NCBI RefSeq assembly: GCF_003443875.1
Contig: NZ_CP027482.1
Location: forward strand, 3,348,001-3,412,000
DNA from: Aeromicrobium sp. A1-2
GTDB taxonomy: Bacteria; Actinomycetota; Actinomycetes; Propionibacteriales; Nocardioidaceae
DNA length: 64,000 bases
Reading direction: 5' to 3'
This document shows positions 31,697 through 43,290 of this stretch, one piece after another; the stretch's first letter is position 1, and the number at the start of each line of letters is the position of its first letter. Under the pieces are notes generated by a model, which had not been told where the DNA came from, ran no database searches, and saw nothing but the letters and a program-made list of their open reading frames with translations. A program made the position numbers and the translations under genes.

Positions 31697-32626
31697 ATGA
31701 TCCGCGTCCAGGGACTCACCAAGACGTACGGCGACAAGACCGCCGTCAATGGCATCGACTTCGCGGTCGAGCCCGGCCGCGTCACCGGCTTCCTCGCCCC
31801 CAACGGCGCCGGCAAGTCGACCACGATGCGCATGATCCTGGGGCTCGATGCCCCATCCAGCGGCGCGGCGCTTGTCAACGGACATCGCTACACCGCGTCA
31901 CCGGCTCCGTTGCGTGAGATCGGTGCGCTCCTCGAGGCGCATGCGGTCCACCCGGGCCGGTCCGCCCGCGACCACCTGCGCTGGCTGGCCGCCAGCAACG
32001 GCATCCCGACGACCAGGGTCGGTGAGGTGCTTGAACTGGTCGGTCTCGACACCGTTGCTGGTCAGCGCGCCGGCCGGTTCTCACTCGGGATGGGTCAGCG
32101 CCTCGGCATCGCCGCCGCACTGATCGGTGATCCGCCGGTCGTGATGCTCGACGAGCCCGTCAACGGCCTCGACCCCGAGGGCATCCGTTGGGTGCGCCGG
32201 CTCGCCAGGCAGCTCGCCGAGGAGGGCCGCACGGTTTTCATCTCGAGCCACCTGATGTCCGAGATGGCGCTGATGGCCGATCACCTGATCGTGATCGGCC
32301 GGGGCACGATCCTGGCGGACTGCTCGATGCAGGAGTTCATGACCGATCACGCGGCATCGTTCGTCCGCGTCAAGGCTCCCCAGTCCACCGACGTCGAGGC
32401 GCTTCTCGTCGGTCGGGGGCTCGAGGTGACCCGGACTGATGGCGAGCTGCGGGTCCAGGGACTCGACGCCGCTGGGATCGGTGAGCTGGTGGGCGGCCAC
32501 GGGATGCTTCTGCACGAGCTGACCCTCGTACGCTCCTCGCTCGAGGACGCGTTCATGACATTGACGGCCGACAGCGTGGAGTATCACGCCAAGGCCGCCG
32601 ATGAGATCAAGGCTGGTTCGCGATGA
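31697..32626 (+). CDS. ABC transporter ATP-binding protein
   Basis: A 309-residue ATPase. Walker A is APNGAGKSTT near residue 37, the Q-loop region GALLEAHAVHP follows, then a signature of FSLGMGQRLGIAAAL (instead of LSGGQ), Walker B VVMLDEPVNGLDPEG and the H-loop SSHLMSEM. The L-G-M-G signature and C-terminal extension are typical of two-gene ABC-2 exporters of antimicrobial peptide or drug resistance type. The start ATG at 31697 is chosen because the protein then begins at the usual MIRVQGLTKTYG. It overlaps the permease gene by 4 nt. Confidence 0.88.
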   Translation: MIRVQGLTKTYGDKTAVNGIDFAVEPGRVTGFLAPNGAGKSTTMRMILGLDAPSSGAALVNGHRYTASPAPLREIGALLEAHAVHPGRSARDHLRWLAASNGIPTTRVGEVLELVGLDTVAGQRAGRFSLGMGQRLGIAAALIGDPPVVMLDEPVNGLDPEGIRWVRRLARQLAEEGRTVFISSHLMSEMALMADHLIVIGRGTILADCSMQEFMTDHAASFVRVKAPQSTDVEALLVGRGLEVTRTDGELRVQGLDAAGIGELVGGHGMLLHELTLVRSSLEDAFMTLTADSVEYHAKAADEIKAGSR

Positions 32627-33438
32627 CTGCAAAAACCTTCCAGGACGTCGTGGTCGAGTCGCCGGCGATCTCGCACGTGGGTCTCTGGTCGACTGTCAGG
32701 TCCGAGTGGATCAAGCTGATCTCCGTACGTTCCACGTGGTGGACGCTGGGAGCGGCCACCGTGCTGGGCATCGGCCTGACGGCGCTGATCTGCGGTCTCA
32801 ACGCCGACTGGCTGGCCTCGGGCGAGGCCGACGAGGCGCCCGGATCGTTCGTGATGTGGGGCATGATGTTCGCCCAGATCTGCGCCATCGTGATCGGCGT
32901 CCTGGCCGTCACGACCGAGTACGGAACGGGCCTGATCAGGAGCACGTTGGCGGCCACGCCACACCGTGGCCGGGTGCTCGTCGCCAAGATGATCGTGGTC
33001 GCGTCGACCCTGTTCGTCTTTGGCATCGCCACGTCGTACCTGGGCTACCTGAGCGGCAACTACTTCCTTGACCGCGAGGGCATCGGCGTCGCGTTCGACG
33101 GCGACGTGATGCGGGCGGTGCTCGGCAACGGCCTGTTCATGGCTGGCATGGGACTGTTCGGGGGAGCCGCGGGGTTTGTCATCCGGCACACCGCTGCGGC
33201 GATCTCGATCGTCCTCGCCGGCATCCTGATCATCCCGAACATGCTGCTCCTGATCCCGGGTGACGTGGGCGAGTGGATCGCCAAGATGTCCCCTGGCGCA
33301 GCAGGGTCGGTCATCGCGACCCCGGTGTCGTTCGATCCCACTGCTCTGGGGCCCTGGACCGGATTCGGCGTGTTCACCGCGGAGACGGCAGCACTCATGG
33401 CGGTCGCGTGGTTGCTGCTTCGCCGGCGCGACGCCTGA
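32623..33438 (+). CDS. ABC-2 type transporter permease
   Basis: A 271-residue membrane protein with six predicted helices: one after TVRSEWIKLISVRSTWWTLG, then VMWGMMFAQICAIVIGVLAV, TLFVFGIATSYLGYLSG, LFMAGMGLFGGAAGFVI, AAAISIVLAGILIIPNMLL and a final one before LLLRRRDA. The motif V-R-S-E-W-I-K-L is typical of the first cytoplasmic part in ABC-2 permeases. It is translated from an ATGA overlap with the ATPase gene. The exported substance is unknown. Confidence 0.85.
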   Translation: MTAKTFQDVVVESPAISHVGLWSTVRSEWIKLISVRSTWWTLGAATVLGIGLTALICGLNADWLASGEADEAPGSFVMWGMMFAQICAIVIGVLAVTTEYGTGLIRSTLAATPHRGRVLVAKMIVVASTLFVFGIATSYLGYLSGNYFLDREGIGVAFDGDVMRAVLGNGLFMAGMGLFGGAAGFVIRHTAAAISIVLAGILIIPNMLLLIPGDVGEWIAKMSPGAAGSVIATPVSFDPTALGPWTGFGVFTAETAALMAVAWLLLRRRDA

Positions 33439-33450
33439 GTCACCGCAATC

Positions 33451-33492
33451 CCGTGAGCCTGTCGAGAGGCCATCCTCTCGGCAGGCTCACGG
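33451..33492. terminator. long hairpin between convergent genes, REP-like
   Basis: The arms CCGTGAGCCTGTCGAGAGG (33451-33469) and its complement (33474-33492) pair over 19 bp with one G-T wobble and a 4-nt loop. It separates the permease gene from the convergent secreted hydrolase gene and should stop transcription both ways. The motif GAGCCTGTCGA recurs at 50558-50568, so the element seems to belong to a repeat family. Confidence 0.7.
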
Positions 33493-33517
33493 TTCTCGGG
33501 CTGCCAGGACCGTGGTC

Positions 33518-35332
33518 CTACCGGACGACGGGGAGGGTCAGCGCCTGGCCCGAGCCGCCCGTGGCGATCGTGACGGGATTCGTCGTCAGCCCGCCGCGAT
33601 AGTTGGTCGAACCGCCCGCGATCACGAGCCTCAGGCTGTGCCCCGGAGCGAATCGGTGGACGATCCCGGGCAGGGTCACGGTGAACGGCTTGTTGACGTC
33701 CGGCACCCGAACCGGGGCGACCAGGTTCTTGACGACCGTTGCCTTGCCGGCCGCGTCGACGTCCAGCACCTTGGCGAACAGCACGAGCTGGCCCGTGGAG
33801 CCGAGGCCCTGCGTCAGCGCAGCGGTCGGCGAGCTGACCTGGATCCTCAGGCTCGGGGAGCCGACGACGTCCAGGTTGCTGGACAGCGGGGTGGTCGTCC
33901 ACGAGGCAGAGGTGCCGGGCAGGTCGGACTCCGGCAGCGGTGAGTCTTTACCGACGACGTCGATCGTGTCGAATGACGTCGGCAGGCCCGCGATCGGCGT
34001 CAGGAACGACTGGCTCCCGGCCGCGATGGAGGTCTTCGAGGTCGTCAGACCCTTGCCGGACAGGTAGTACGTCCTGCCTGCGCCGACCGGGAACGTCGAC
34101 GACGTGCCGTAGGCCGGCGTCGCGATCCCGGTGTACGAGATCCAATCACGGAAGTAGGTGAACTCCGGTCCGGTGCCGACCTTCGAGTCCTTGAGGAAGT
34201 GGTCGAACCAGTCGGAGATCCGCTTGGTCTCGTACTGCGTGGTGACATCGGGCTTCTTCAGGTCGATCTCGCCGGGGGCGGGCTTGTTGTCGGAGTGGCC
34301 CCACTTCTGCCAGATCATCTTGACCTCGGTGCCCTGAGCCTGCAGCGCTCGATATGTCGCGACGGCCTCGTTGAGGTTGAACAACGTGTCGTGCTGGCCC
34401 TGCACGATGAGCGTCGGGATCGTGATCTTCTTGGTGTACGTCGCGACCGACGCGTGCCGCAGGTTGGTCGTCGCGGTGGCGTCGAGGGTGCCGGTGACCG
34501 CCGCGGTGACGAGCGCCGGGCAGACGAAGTCGGCGAAGTTGGGGCAGGGGAGCAGGCGCGAGGGGTCGGCCTGCGCGTTCTGCAGGCCGTTGAGCATGCC
34601 CAGGCCGGAGAAGCCCAGCGCCCACACCAGCTTGGCGGCGCCGGGCGTAGTGGTCTGGACCCCCGTCGTCTGCGAGGTGTTGTTGGGCGACAAGGAGTAC
34701 GACAGGTCGCTCCACGTGATGATCGGGACGATCGTGTCGATGCGCGGGTCGACCGACGCCGCGGCGTACTGGATCTGGCCGCCGTAGGAGCTGCCAAACA
34801 TGCCGACCCGGGGATCGTTGGTCGAGCGTTTGCCGTGGTGGTCCTTGGAGTCGCGTCGCACGACGTCGAGCACGGGCGCTGGCGTCGTGTGCGCCGCATC
34901 GGTGAAGGCGATGCCGGACTTGCCGCCCAGATAGCTCACGAGCTGGCTCGCCGCGAGCCCGTCGAAGTCGGGATCGTCGAGGGTGATCTTGCAGCTCGAG
35001 CCGCCGAAGCCCAGGCCCGAGTACGACAGCACGGCGTAGCCGCGGGCGGCGAAGGTCGTGCCGATCCCGGTCTGGTCGTCCTTGGACCCGCCGAAGCCGT
35101 TGGTCGTCAGGATCGCCGGGACGCGCTTGGTTGCGGAGGCCGTGGCCGGGAGGTAGAGGTCGCCGATGATGTCGCAGGACTTCGCATTGGTCGTGCCGGT
35201 CTTGACCGCGAAGTGCAGCGGCGTGACGGTGTACGCGGGGGCTGCCTGGGCGGTCTGCGTCGTGGCCGCGAGGGTGCCTGCGGCGAGGGCCGCGGTCGCG
35301 GCGAAGGTGATGATGGGGCGGATCCTGCGCAT
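33518..35332 (-). CDS. secreted CocE/X-Pro dipeptidyl-peptidase-like hydrolase
   Basis: A 604-residue exported alpha/beta hydrolase. The signal peptide covers about residues 1-31 (basic start, hydrophobic core, cleavage near AQA-AP). Nucleophile elbow: MFGSSYGGQ (Ser in G-x-S-x-x-G). Acid and base: QGQHDTLFN and WQKWGHSDN. The C-terminal 170 residues have a beta-rich jelly-roll domain with HRFAPGHSLRLVIAGG, as in X-prolyl dipeptidyl-peptidases and CocE esterases. It may cleave acyl, ester or peptide substrates outside the cell. Very even codon use. Convergent with the ABC permease across a long hairpin. Confidence 0.85.
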   Translation of the reverse strand: MRRIRPIITFAATAALAAGTLAATTQTAQAAPAYTVTPLHFAVKTGTTNAKSCDIIGDLYLPATASATKRVPAILTTNGFGGSKDDQTGIGTTFAARGYAVLSYSGLGFGGSSCKITLDDPDFDGLAASQLVSYLGGKSGIAFTDAAHTTPAPVLDVVRRDSKDHHGKRSTNDPRVGMFGSSYGGQIQYAAASVDPRIDTIVPIITWSDLSYSLSPNNTSQTTGVQTTTPGAAKLVWALGFSGLGMLNGLQNAQADPSRLLPCPNFADFVCPALVTAAVTGTLDATATTNLRHASVATYTKKITIPTLIVQGQHDTLFNLNEAVATYRALQAQGTEVKMIWQKWGHSDNKPAPGEIDLKKPDVTTQYETKRISDWFDHFLKDSKVGTGPEFTYFRDWISYTGIATPAYGTSSTFPVGAGRTYYLSGKGLTTSKTSIAAGSQSFLTPIAGLPTSFDTIDVVGKDSPLPESDLPGTSASWTTTPLSSNLDVVGSPSLRIQVSSPTAALTQGLGSTGQLVLFAKVLDVDAAGKATVVKNLVAPVRVPDVNKPFTVTLPGIVHRFAPGHSLRLVIAGGSTNYRGGLTTNPVTIATGGSGQALTLPVVR

Positions 35333-35402
35333 GGGTCTCCTCGGCTGGCAAGTGGGACGTTCGTCCTACTTCGCAGTAACAACGATGCCGATGTGGCTCA
35401 GG

Positions 35403-36155
35403 TCACGCTGGCTTTCCGTGCCGGAGGCGACGGGTGATCTCGGCCGCGGTGCCCCGCACAGCGTCGACCAGGTCGCCGATCTGCTCACGCGTCTCCCAGG
35501 TGACAGCGACCGAGGCGTGGATCGTGCCAGCCGCGATCGGCGCCGCGATCGAGGCAAACCCTTCGGTGACCTCGCCATTTTCGGTCGCGTAGCCACGCTG
35601 TCGGGTAGCCGAGAGCAGCCGCCGCAGCTCGGTCGGCGACTGCGGACCCGCGCCGGTGCGTGAGGTGAACGCCTCGCGGCCCGGAAAGAGCGCCGTGACC
35701 TGGGCGGCCGGCAGCGAGGCGAGGATTGCCCGCCCCGAAGCGGTCAGGTGGGCCGGCAGGCGTACGCCGACATCCGTCACGAGCGGCGGGCGTCCCGGGG
35801 CGCGCTCCTCGATGACGTAGAGCACGTCTGCTCCGTGCAGCACGACGAGGTGGGCGGACTGGCCGAGCCGGTCGACCAGTCGGGCGAGCGGAATGCGGGC
35901 GAGCCGGGCCAGCGGCTCCTGACTGGCGAACCCGTGCCCGACCTCCCAGGCCGCAATCCCCATGCCCCACGTGCGGTCGTCGGGGTAGTGCACGACGAAG
36001 TCCTCGCCGGCCATCGCCGTGAGCAGGTGGTAGGCCGAGGAACGCGGCAGGTCGAGCGCGTCGGCGATCCGGCTGGCCGGGACCGGGACCGGCTGACCGG
36101 ACAGGAAGCGGAGCACGCGGAGCGCGGCAGTGGCGGCGGGGACGGGACGAGGCAT
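35403..36155 (-). CDS. IclR family regulator, probable hut repressor
   Basis: A 250-residue regulator. The N-terminal winged helix covers about residues 8-65 (AALRVLRFLSGQPVPVPASR, SSAYHLLTAMAGEDFVV). The C-terminal effector domain contains DRLGQSAHLVVLHGADVLYV, VRLPAHLTASGRAILASL and GYATENGEVTEGFASIAAPI, all typical of IclR. It is divergent from hutH across a 79-nt gap with the perfect repeat GTCTCG-N4-CGAGAC, so it most likely controls histidine use, with urocanate or histidine as the possible effector. ATG at 36153-36155. Confidence 0.88.
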   Translation of the reverse strand: MPRPVPAATAALRVLRFLSGQPVPVPASRIADALDLPRSSAYHLLTAMAGEDFVVHYPDDRTWGMGIAAWEVGHGFASQEPLARLARIPLARLVDRLGQSAHLVVLHGADVLYVIEERAPGRPPLVTDVGVRLPAHLTASGRAILASLPAAQVTALFPGREAFTSRTGAGPQSPTELRRLLSATRQRGYATENGEVTEGFASIAAPIAAGTIHASVAVTWETREQIGDLVDAVRGTAAEITRRLRHGKPA

Positions 36156-36163
36156 GACCCACT

Positions 36164-36179
36164 GTCTCGCATACGAGAC
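36164..36179. promoter_or_regulatory. candidate operator of the hut operon
   Basis: GTCTCGCATACGAGAC is a perfect 6-bp inverted repeat with a 4-nt spacer, 8 nt before the IclR gene and 55 nt before hutH. It is well placed to regulate both. Confidence 0.6.
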
Positions 36180-36234
36180 GCGATTGCCCAGTGGGCCGTA
36201 GCGGTGGGGGCAGGTCCGGGCGTGCAATGGATGC

Positions 36235-37754
36235 ATGGGAATCGTGAGTGTGGGGGTCGGAGCCATCGCGCCGGAGGATGTCGTGCGGGTGGCCCGCGAG
36301 GGCGCTGCGGTCGAGCTGAGCCCGGACGCGCGGGACGCGATCAAGCGGGCCAGGGCGTATATCGACGATCTCGCCGCGTCCGACGTGCCGGTGTACGGCA
36401 TCTCGACGGGATTCGGTGCGCTTGCGACCCGGCACATCGAGCCGAGCCTGCGGGCCCAGCTGCAGAAGAGCCTGATCCGTTCGCACGCTGCTGGCGCCGG
36501 GCCGCGGGTCGAGGACGAGGTCGTGCGCGCACTGATGCTGCTGCGCCTGTCGACCCTGGCAAGTGGCCACACCGGCGTCCGGCTGGAGACTGCCGAGGCC
36601 TACGCCTCGATGCTGAACGCCGGGCTCACGCCGGTCGTGCGCGAATACGGAAGCCTGGGCTGCTCGGGCGACCTGGCACCGCTGGCGCACTGCGCGCTGG
36701 CCGTCATGGGTGAGGGGCAGGTCGACGACCACGGTGTCGTGCGCCCGGCCGCCGAGGCGCTCGCGGCACATGGCCTCGCGCCGGTCGAGCTGGCCGAGAA
36801 GGAGGGCCTCGCACTGATCAACGGCACCGACGGGATGCTCGGGATGCTGGTGCTGGCACTGCACGACCTGCGCCGGCTGCTCGACACCGCAGACCTTGCC
36901 GCGGCCATGAGCATCGAGGGGCTCCTCGCGACCGACCGGGTGCTCGCCGCAGACCTGCAGGCGTTGCGCCCGCACCCCGGGCAGGCCGCGTCCGCCGCGC
37001 ACATGGCTGCGCTGCTCGCGGGTTCGCAGATCGTCGCGAGCCACCGGCACGGCGATGGGCGCGTGCAGGACGCGTACTCGCTGCGCTGCGCCCCGCAGGT
37101 CCACGGTGCCGCGCGAGACACCCTCGAGCACGCGGCGCTGGTCGCGGGCCGCGAGCTGGCCTCGGCGATCGACAACCCCTCGGTGCTGGACGACGGGCGG
37201 GTCGAGTCGCACGGCAACTTCCACGGTGCACCGCTGGCGTACGTCCTGGACTTCCTGGCGATCCCGGTCGCCGACGTCGCGAGCATGAGCGAGCGGCGCA
37301 CGGACCGGTTCCTGGACGTGACCCGGAGCCAGGGCCTGCCGCCGTTCCTCGCCCACGATCCCGGCGTCGACTCCGGGCACATGATCGCCCAGTACACCCA
37401 GGCCGCGATGGTTGCCGAGCTCAAGCGGCTCGCGTCCCCGGCCAGTGTCGACTCGATCCCGTCCAGCGCGATGCAGGAGGACCACGTGTCTCTCGGCTGG
37501 TCGGCGGCGCGCAAGCTGCGGACCTCGGTCGACCTGCTGACCCGGGTGCTCGCGATCGAGATCCTCACGGCAGCACGCGGCATCGACCTGCGGGCCCCGC
37601 TGCGGCCCGCGCCTGCGACGGGTGCCGCGATCGCGGTGCTCCGAACCCGGGTTGCCGGGCCCGGACCGGACCGAGAGCTGTCGCCCGACCTCGAGGCCGC
37701 GACCGACCTCGTCCGCGACGGGGCCGTCCTCGCCGCCGCCCAGAAGGAGATCTC

Positions 37755-37758
<4 letters not shown>
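36235..37758 (+). CDS. hutH: histidine ammonia-lyase
   Basis: A 507-residue enzyme that removes ammonia from histidine to make urocanate. [20 protein letters not shown] and [14 protein letters not shown] are the hallmark blocks. The prosthetic group MIO forms by cyclisation of a three-residue loop, normally Ala-Ser-Gly; here it reads Cys143-Ser144-Gly145, a form I also associate with actinobacterial histidases. INGTDGML and [15 protein letters not shown] follow. First gene of hutH-hutU-M20-hutF-hutI, all with 4-nt overlaps. The ATG at 36235 is used; a GTG three codons later is possible. Confidence 0.95.
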
Positions 37759-39400
<1,642 letters not shown>

Positions 39401-39404
<4 letters not shown>

Positions 39405-40573
39405 TGCTCGACGCCATCGCCGACATCGGCCGGGACACGCGTACCGGCGGCTATCGCCGGTACGCGTGGAACGACGCCGACATGCAGCTGCGTGAGTGGT
39501 TCGCCGGCGAAGCCGGCGCGCGTGGGATGGACCTGGTCGAGGACGGCAACGGCAACCAGTTCGCCTGGTGGGGAGCCGGCGCCGATGCCCTGATGATCGG
39601 ATCGCACCTGGACTCGGTGCCCGACGGTGGGGCGTACGACGGTCCGCTCGGCGTCATCTCCTCGTTCGCCGCGGTGGACCGGTTGCGGGCGGACGGCTTC
39701 GTCCCTCGTCGGCCCGTCGTCGTGGCCAACTTTGCCGATGAGGAGGGCGCGCGGTTCGGGATCGCCTGCGCGGGCTCGCAGCTCGTGACGGGGGCGCTGG
39801 AGGCCGACAAGGCTCTGGGCCTCAAGGGCCGGGACGGGCTGACGCTGGCCGAGGTCCTGACACAACGCGGCCGGGACCCGCACGCCGTCGGCCGCACGGA
39901 CCTGCTCGACGACGTCGGCACGTTCGTCGAGCTGCACGTCGAGCAGGGCCGGTCGCTGGTCCACTCCGGCTCGCCGGTCGGGGTGGCCAGCTCGATCTGG
40001 CCGCACGGCCGGTGGCGGCTGGACTTCTGCGGCGAGGCGAACCACGCCGGCGCGACCGTCATGGCCGACCGGCGCGACCCCATGCAGGCATATGCCGCGA
40101 CGGTCCTGGCCTCCCGCCAGCTCGCGACCGAGGCGGACGCGCGGGCGACGTTCGGCCGGCTCGAGGTCGAGCCCGGCGGGACCAATGCGATCCCGTCGCG
40201 GGTGCGGGCCTGGCTCGATGCCCGTGCGGCTGACGAGGGAGCGCTGGATCGCCTGGTCGATGATCTCGTGATCCAGGCGCAGGCCGCTGCCGCGGGGGGC
40301 GGGACCACCGTGACCCTGACCGAGGAGTCGCTGAGCCCCGCTGTCGACTTCGACGGGCCGCTCCGCGACCGGCTCGCCGGGCTGCTCGATGCGCCGGTCC
40401 TGCCGACCGGCGCGGGCCACGACGCGGGCGTCCTGAGCGCCCACCTCCCGACCGCGATGCTGTTCGTCCGCAACCCGACCGGCGTCTCTCACTCACCTGC
40501 CGAGGTCGCCGACGATGCGGACTGCGAGGCCGGGGTCGTCGCGCTGACTGCCGTGGTCCGGGAGCTCGGGTGA
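39401..40573 (+). CDS. M20 family amidohydrolase in the hut operon
   Basis: A 390-residue zinc hydrolase of the hydantoinase/carbamoylase (allantoate amidohydrolase) family. Metal ligands and catalytic residues are in [42 protein letters not shown] and, near the end, [17 protein letters not shown]. Family members hydrolyse N-carbamoyl or ureido groups. Here the gene sits between hutU and hutF, and the window has no canonical hutG. So it is the best candidate for the last step, removing formate from N-formylglutamate. That is inference from operon logic; allantoate hydrolysis is the usual database label. Confidence 0.85.
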
Positions 40574-41679
40574 GGTCCGTGCCGGCGTTCGCCAACTGCC
40601 ACAGCCACGTCTTCCACCGGGCGCTGCGGGGCCGGCGGTCCGACGCCGACACGTTCTGGACCTGGCGGGAGCAGATGTATGCCCTCGCCGCGACGCTCGA
40701 CCCGGATCTCCTGTTCGATCTGGCTCGCGCGACGTACGCCGAGATGTACCTCGCCGGCATCCGCAGCGTCGGCGAGTTCCACTACGTCCACCACCAGCCG
40801 GGCGGCATCCCGTACGACGATCCGAATGCGATGGGCGAGGCGCTGATCTCTGCTGCACGCGAGGCGGGAGTGCGGATCGCGCTGCTCGACACGTGCTATC
40901 TCGCGGCTGGCTTCTCCCGACCGTCTGAAGGTGTGCAACGACAGTTCGACGATGGCGACGCGGATGCGTGGGCGGTCCGGGTCGAGGCGCTCGCCCGACG
41001 GCACGCCGGGGAGGACGACGTCATGATCGGTGCGGCGATCCACTCGGTGCGGGCAGTGCCACGCGACCAGCTCGCGATCGTCGCGCAGGCGTTCCCAGCC
41101 GCGCCTCTGCACGTGCACGTGTCGGAGCAGCCGGCCGAGAACGCGGACTGCGTGGCGGCGACCGGCATGACTCCCGTCGCACTGCTCGGCGAGGCGGGGG
41201 CGTGGACGGCGCAAACGACTGCGGTGCACGCGACCCACCTGTCGGCGGACGACATCGCCACACTGGGGGAGGCCCACGCATTCGTGTGCTTCTGCCCCAC
41301 GACCGAGGCCGAGCTGGGCGACGGGATCGGTCCGAGCGTCGCGCTGCGCGATGCGGGGGCCCGGCTGACCCTCGGCTCGGACAGCAATACCGTGATCGAC
41401 ATGTTCGCCGAGGCACGCGCGGTCGAGATGCATCAGCGGCTGGCGATCGGTGTCCGCGGGGCCTGGAGTGCGGAGCAGCTGTGGCAAGCAGCCGGCGTGA
41501 CCGGCCATGAGTCGTTGGGCTTCGCGGCTGGAGAGTCGATCGAGATCGCCGACTCGGTGCGGACGGCGGGCGCCGAGGAGCTGCTGTGGGCGGCCGGCGC
41601 GGCGGACGTCGTGGGAGACCGCAGCGATGTCGCCGAGCGGCTCGAGGCCGCGATCGACACCTGCTGGAGCCGCACATGA
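40570..41679 (+). CDS. hutF: formimidoylglutamate deiminase
   Basis: A 369-residue amidohydrolase-fold enzyme that turns N-formimino-glutamate into N-formylglutamate and ammonia. Metal site: [17 protein letters not shown] at residues 8-24, [11 protein letters not shown] (His), [11 protein letters not shown] (His) and [11 protein letters not shown] (Asp). It begins directly at the metal-binding strand, so the N-terminal beta-sandwich of about 50-60 residues found in proteobacterial HutF (about 450 residues) is missing or much reduced. GTG start overlaps the TGA of the M20 gene. Confidence 0.88.
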   Translation: MRSVPAFANCHSHVFHRALRGRRSDADTFWTWREQMYALAATLDPDLLFDLARATYAEMYLAGIRSVGEFHYVHHQPGGIPYDDPNAMGEALISAAREAGVRIALLDTCYLAAGFSRPSEGVQRQFDDGDADAWAVRVEALARRHAGEDDVMIGAAIHSVRAVPRDQLAIVAQAFPAAPLHVHVSEQPAENADCVAATGMTPVALLGEAGAWTAQTTAVHATHLSADDIATLGEAHAFVCFCPTTEAELGDGIGPSVALRDAGARLTLGSDSNTVIDMFAEARAVEMHQRLAIGVRGAWSAEQLWQAAGVTGHESLGFAAGESIEIADSVRTAGAEELLWAAGAADVVGDRSDVAERLEAAIDTCWSRT

Positions 41680-42800
41680 CGCTCCTGGTCACCAACATCG
41701 GCGAGCTCGTCACGTGGGACTCCGAGCACCCGATCAGGCACGAGGCGGCCTTCGTCGTCGAGGAGGGCCGCATCGCCTGGGTCGGCCGACGGACCGACGC
41801 ACCCGCTGCCGACGCCGTCCGCGACGTCGGGGGAGCTGCGGTCATCCCCGGCTTCGTCGACTCGCACACCCATCTGGTGTTTGCGGGCGACCGGTCTGCT
41901 GAGTTCGAGGCGCGCATGACGGGACAGCCGTACGCCGCGGGAGGGATCCGCACGACGGTTGCCGCGACGCGGGGCGCCCCGGACGAGCAGCTCGCCGCCA
42001 ACCTCGCGCGTCACGTCGCCGAGATGCGGTCCCAGGGCACCACGACGGTCGAGGTCAAGAGCGGCTACGGGCTCACAGTGCTCGACGAGGCGCGCTCGCT
42101 CGCCATCGCCCAGCAGGTCACTGACGAGACGACGTTCCTCGGCGCGCACGTCGTGCCCGAGGGCACCGACATCGCGGCCTACATCGACCTGGTCACCGGG
42201 GCGATGCTCCAGCGGTGCGCACCGCACGCCCGGTGGATCGACGTGTTCTGCGAGGACGGAGCCTTCGGCGCGGACGAGTCGCGCACCGTGCTCAAGGCCG
42301 GCATTGCCGCGGGGCTGCTCCCGCGCATTCACGCCAACCAGCTGGGCCCCGGTCCCGGAGTGCAGCTCGCGGTCGAGCTGGATGCTGCTGCCGCCGACCA
42401 CTGCACCTATCTCAGCGAGGCCGATGTCGATGCGCTGGCCGGCTCGCGCACCGTCGCCGGGCTGCTTCCGGGGGTCGAGTTCTCGACCCGCCAGCCCTAC
42501 CCCGACGCGCGCCGGTTGATCGATGCGGGCGTGACGGTCTCGCTCGCGACCGACTGCAACCCCGGCAGCTCGTACACGTCGTCGATGCCGTTCTGCATCG
42601 CCGTTGCGGTCCGCGACATGGGTCTGAGCCCCCGTGAGGCGCTGTGGTCCGCGACGATGGGTGGCGCGCGGTCACTGCGGCGTGAGGACGTCGGGCACCT
42701 GACGGTCGGCGCGCGGGCGGACTACGCGGTGCTCAACGCGCCATCGTTCGTGCACCTGGCCTACCGGCCCGGCGTACCCCTGGTCGCCGCGACCAGCTGA
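41676..42800 (+). CDS. hutI: imidazolonepropionase
   Basis: A 374-residue metal-dependent amidohydrolase that opens imidazolonepropionate to formiminoglutamate. [20 protein letters not shown] near residue 66, [27 protein letters not shown] and [17 protein letters not shown] are the diagnostic blocks. The ATG at 41676-41678 overlaps the hutF stop. Last gene of the hut operon; it converges with the YchJ-type gene 4 nt away with no obvious terminator. Confidence 0.94.
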   Translation: MTLLVTNIGELVTWDSEHPIRHEAAFVVEEGRIAWVGRRTDAPAADAVRDVGGAAVIPGFVDSHTHLVFAGDRSAEFEARMTGQPYAAGGIRTTVAATRGAPDEQLAANLARHVAEMRSQGTTTVEVKSGYGLTVLDEARSLAIAQQVTDETTFLGAHVVPEGTDIAAYIDLVTGAMLQRCAPHARWIDVFCEDGAFGADESRTVLKAGIAAGLLPRIHANQLGPGPGVQLAVELDAAAADHCTYLSEADVDALAGSRTVAGLLPGVEFSTRQPYPDARRLIDAGVTVSLATDCNPGSSYTSSMPFCIAVAVRDMGLSPREALWSATMGGARSLRREDVGHLTVGARADYAVLNAPSFVHLAYRPGVPLVAATS

Positions 42801-42804
42801 CGGG

Positions 42805-43191
42805 TCAGCCGACGCCGTCGACGTACAGCCAGCGACCGTCCTCGCGGACGAAGCGGCTGACCTCGTGCTGGCCGCCCCGTCCGCCCGTCGAGCGGTGGAA
42901 CGCGCGGAACTCCACGACACCGGTCGTGTCGAACGGGCCGCCCAGCTCGGTGCGCAGGACGTCGAGCCGGTACCACCGCCGGTCCTCGTCGAGCTCGAGC
43001 GAGCCCGGCCGGGTGCTCGGGTGCCATGTCGCCAGCAGGTAGTCCGTGTCGCCGACCGCGAAGGCGCTGTAGCGCGACCGCATGAGCTGTTCGGCGGTCT
43101 GCGCCGTGGCCGCGCCGGCGTGCAGGCGTCCGCAGCAGGAGTCGTACGGCAGACCGCTCAGGCATGGGCAGCGAGTGCTCGGATCAGCCAT
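42805..43191 (-). CDS. YchJ family SEC-C motif protein
   Basis: A 128-residue protein. The N-terminus CPCLSGLPYDSCCGRLH is a SEC-C-type zinc motif. The remaining part, TAEQLMRSRYSAFAVGDTDY and VVEFRAFHRSTGG, is the NTF2-like YchJ (UPF0225) domain. Biochemical role unknown. The ATG at 43189-43191 is used because it begins the family-standard N-terminus. GATACT lies 6 nt upstream, so the mRNA may be leaderless. Confidence 0.88.
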   Translation of the reverse strand: MADPSTRCPCLSGLPYDSCCGRLHAGAATAQTAEQLMRSRYSAFAVGDTDYLLATWHPSTRPGSLELDEDRRWYRLDVLRTELGGPFDTTGVVEFRAFHRSTGGRGGQHEVSRFVREDGRWLYVDGVG

Positions 43192-43290
43192 GGGACGAGT
43201 ATCCCGGCCGGTGGAAGCAGGCTCCGCCCGGGTCTCCGGAAAATAGTTTCGGACAGGGCGTATCTTCGGGGGATTTCGCACGTTGTACTG

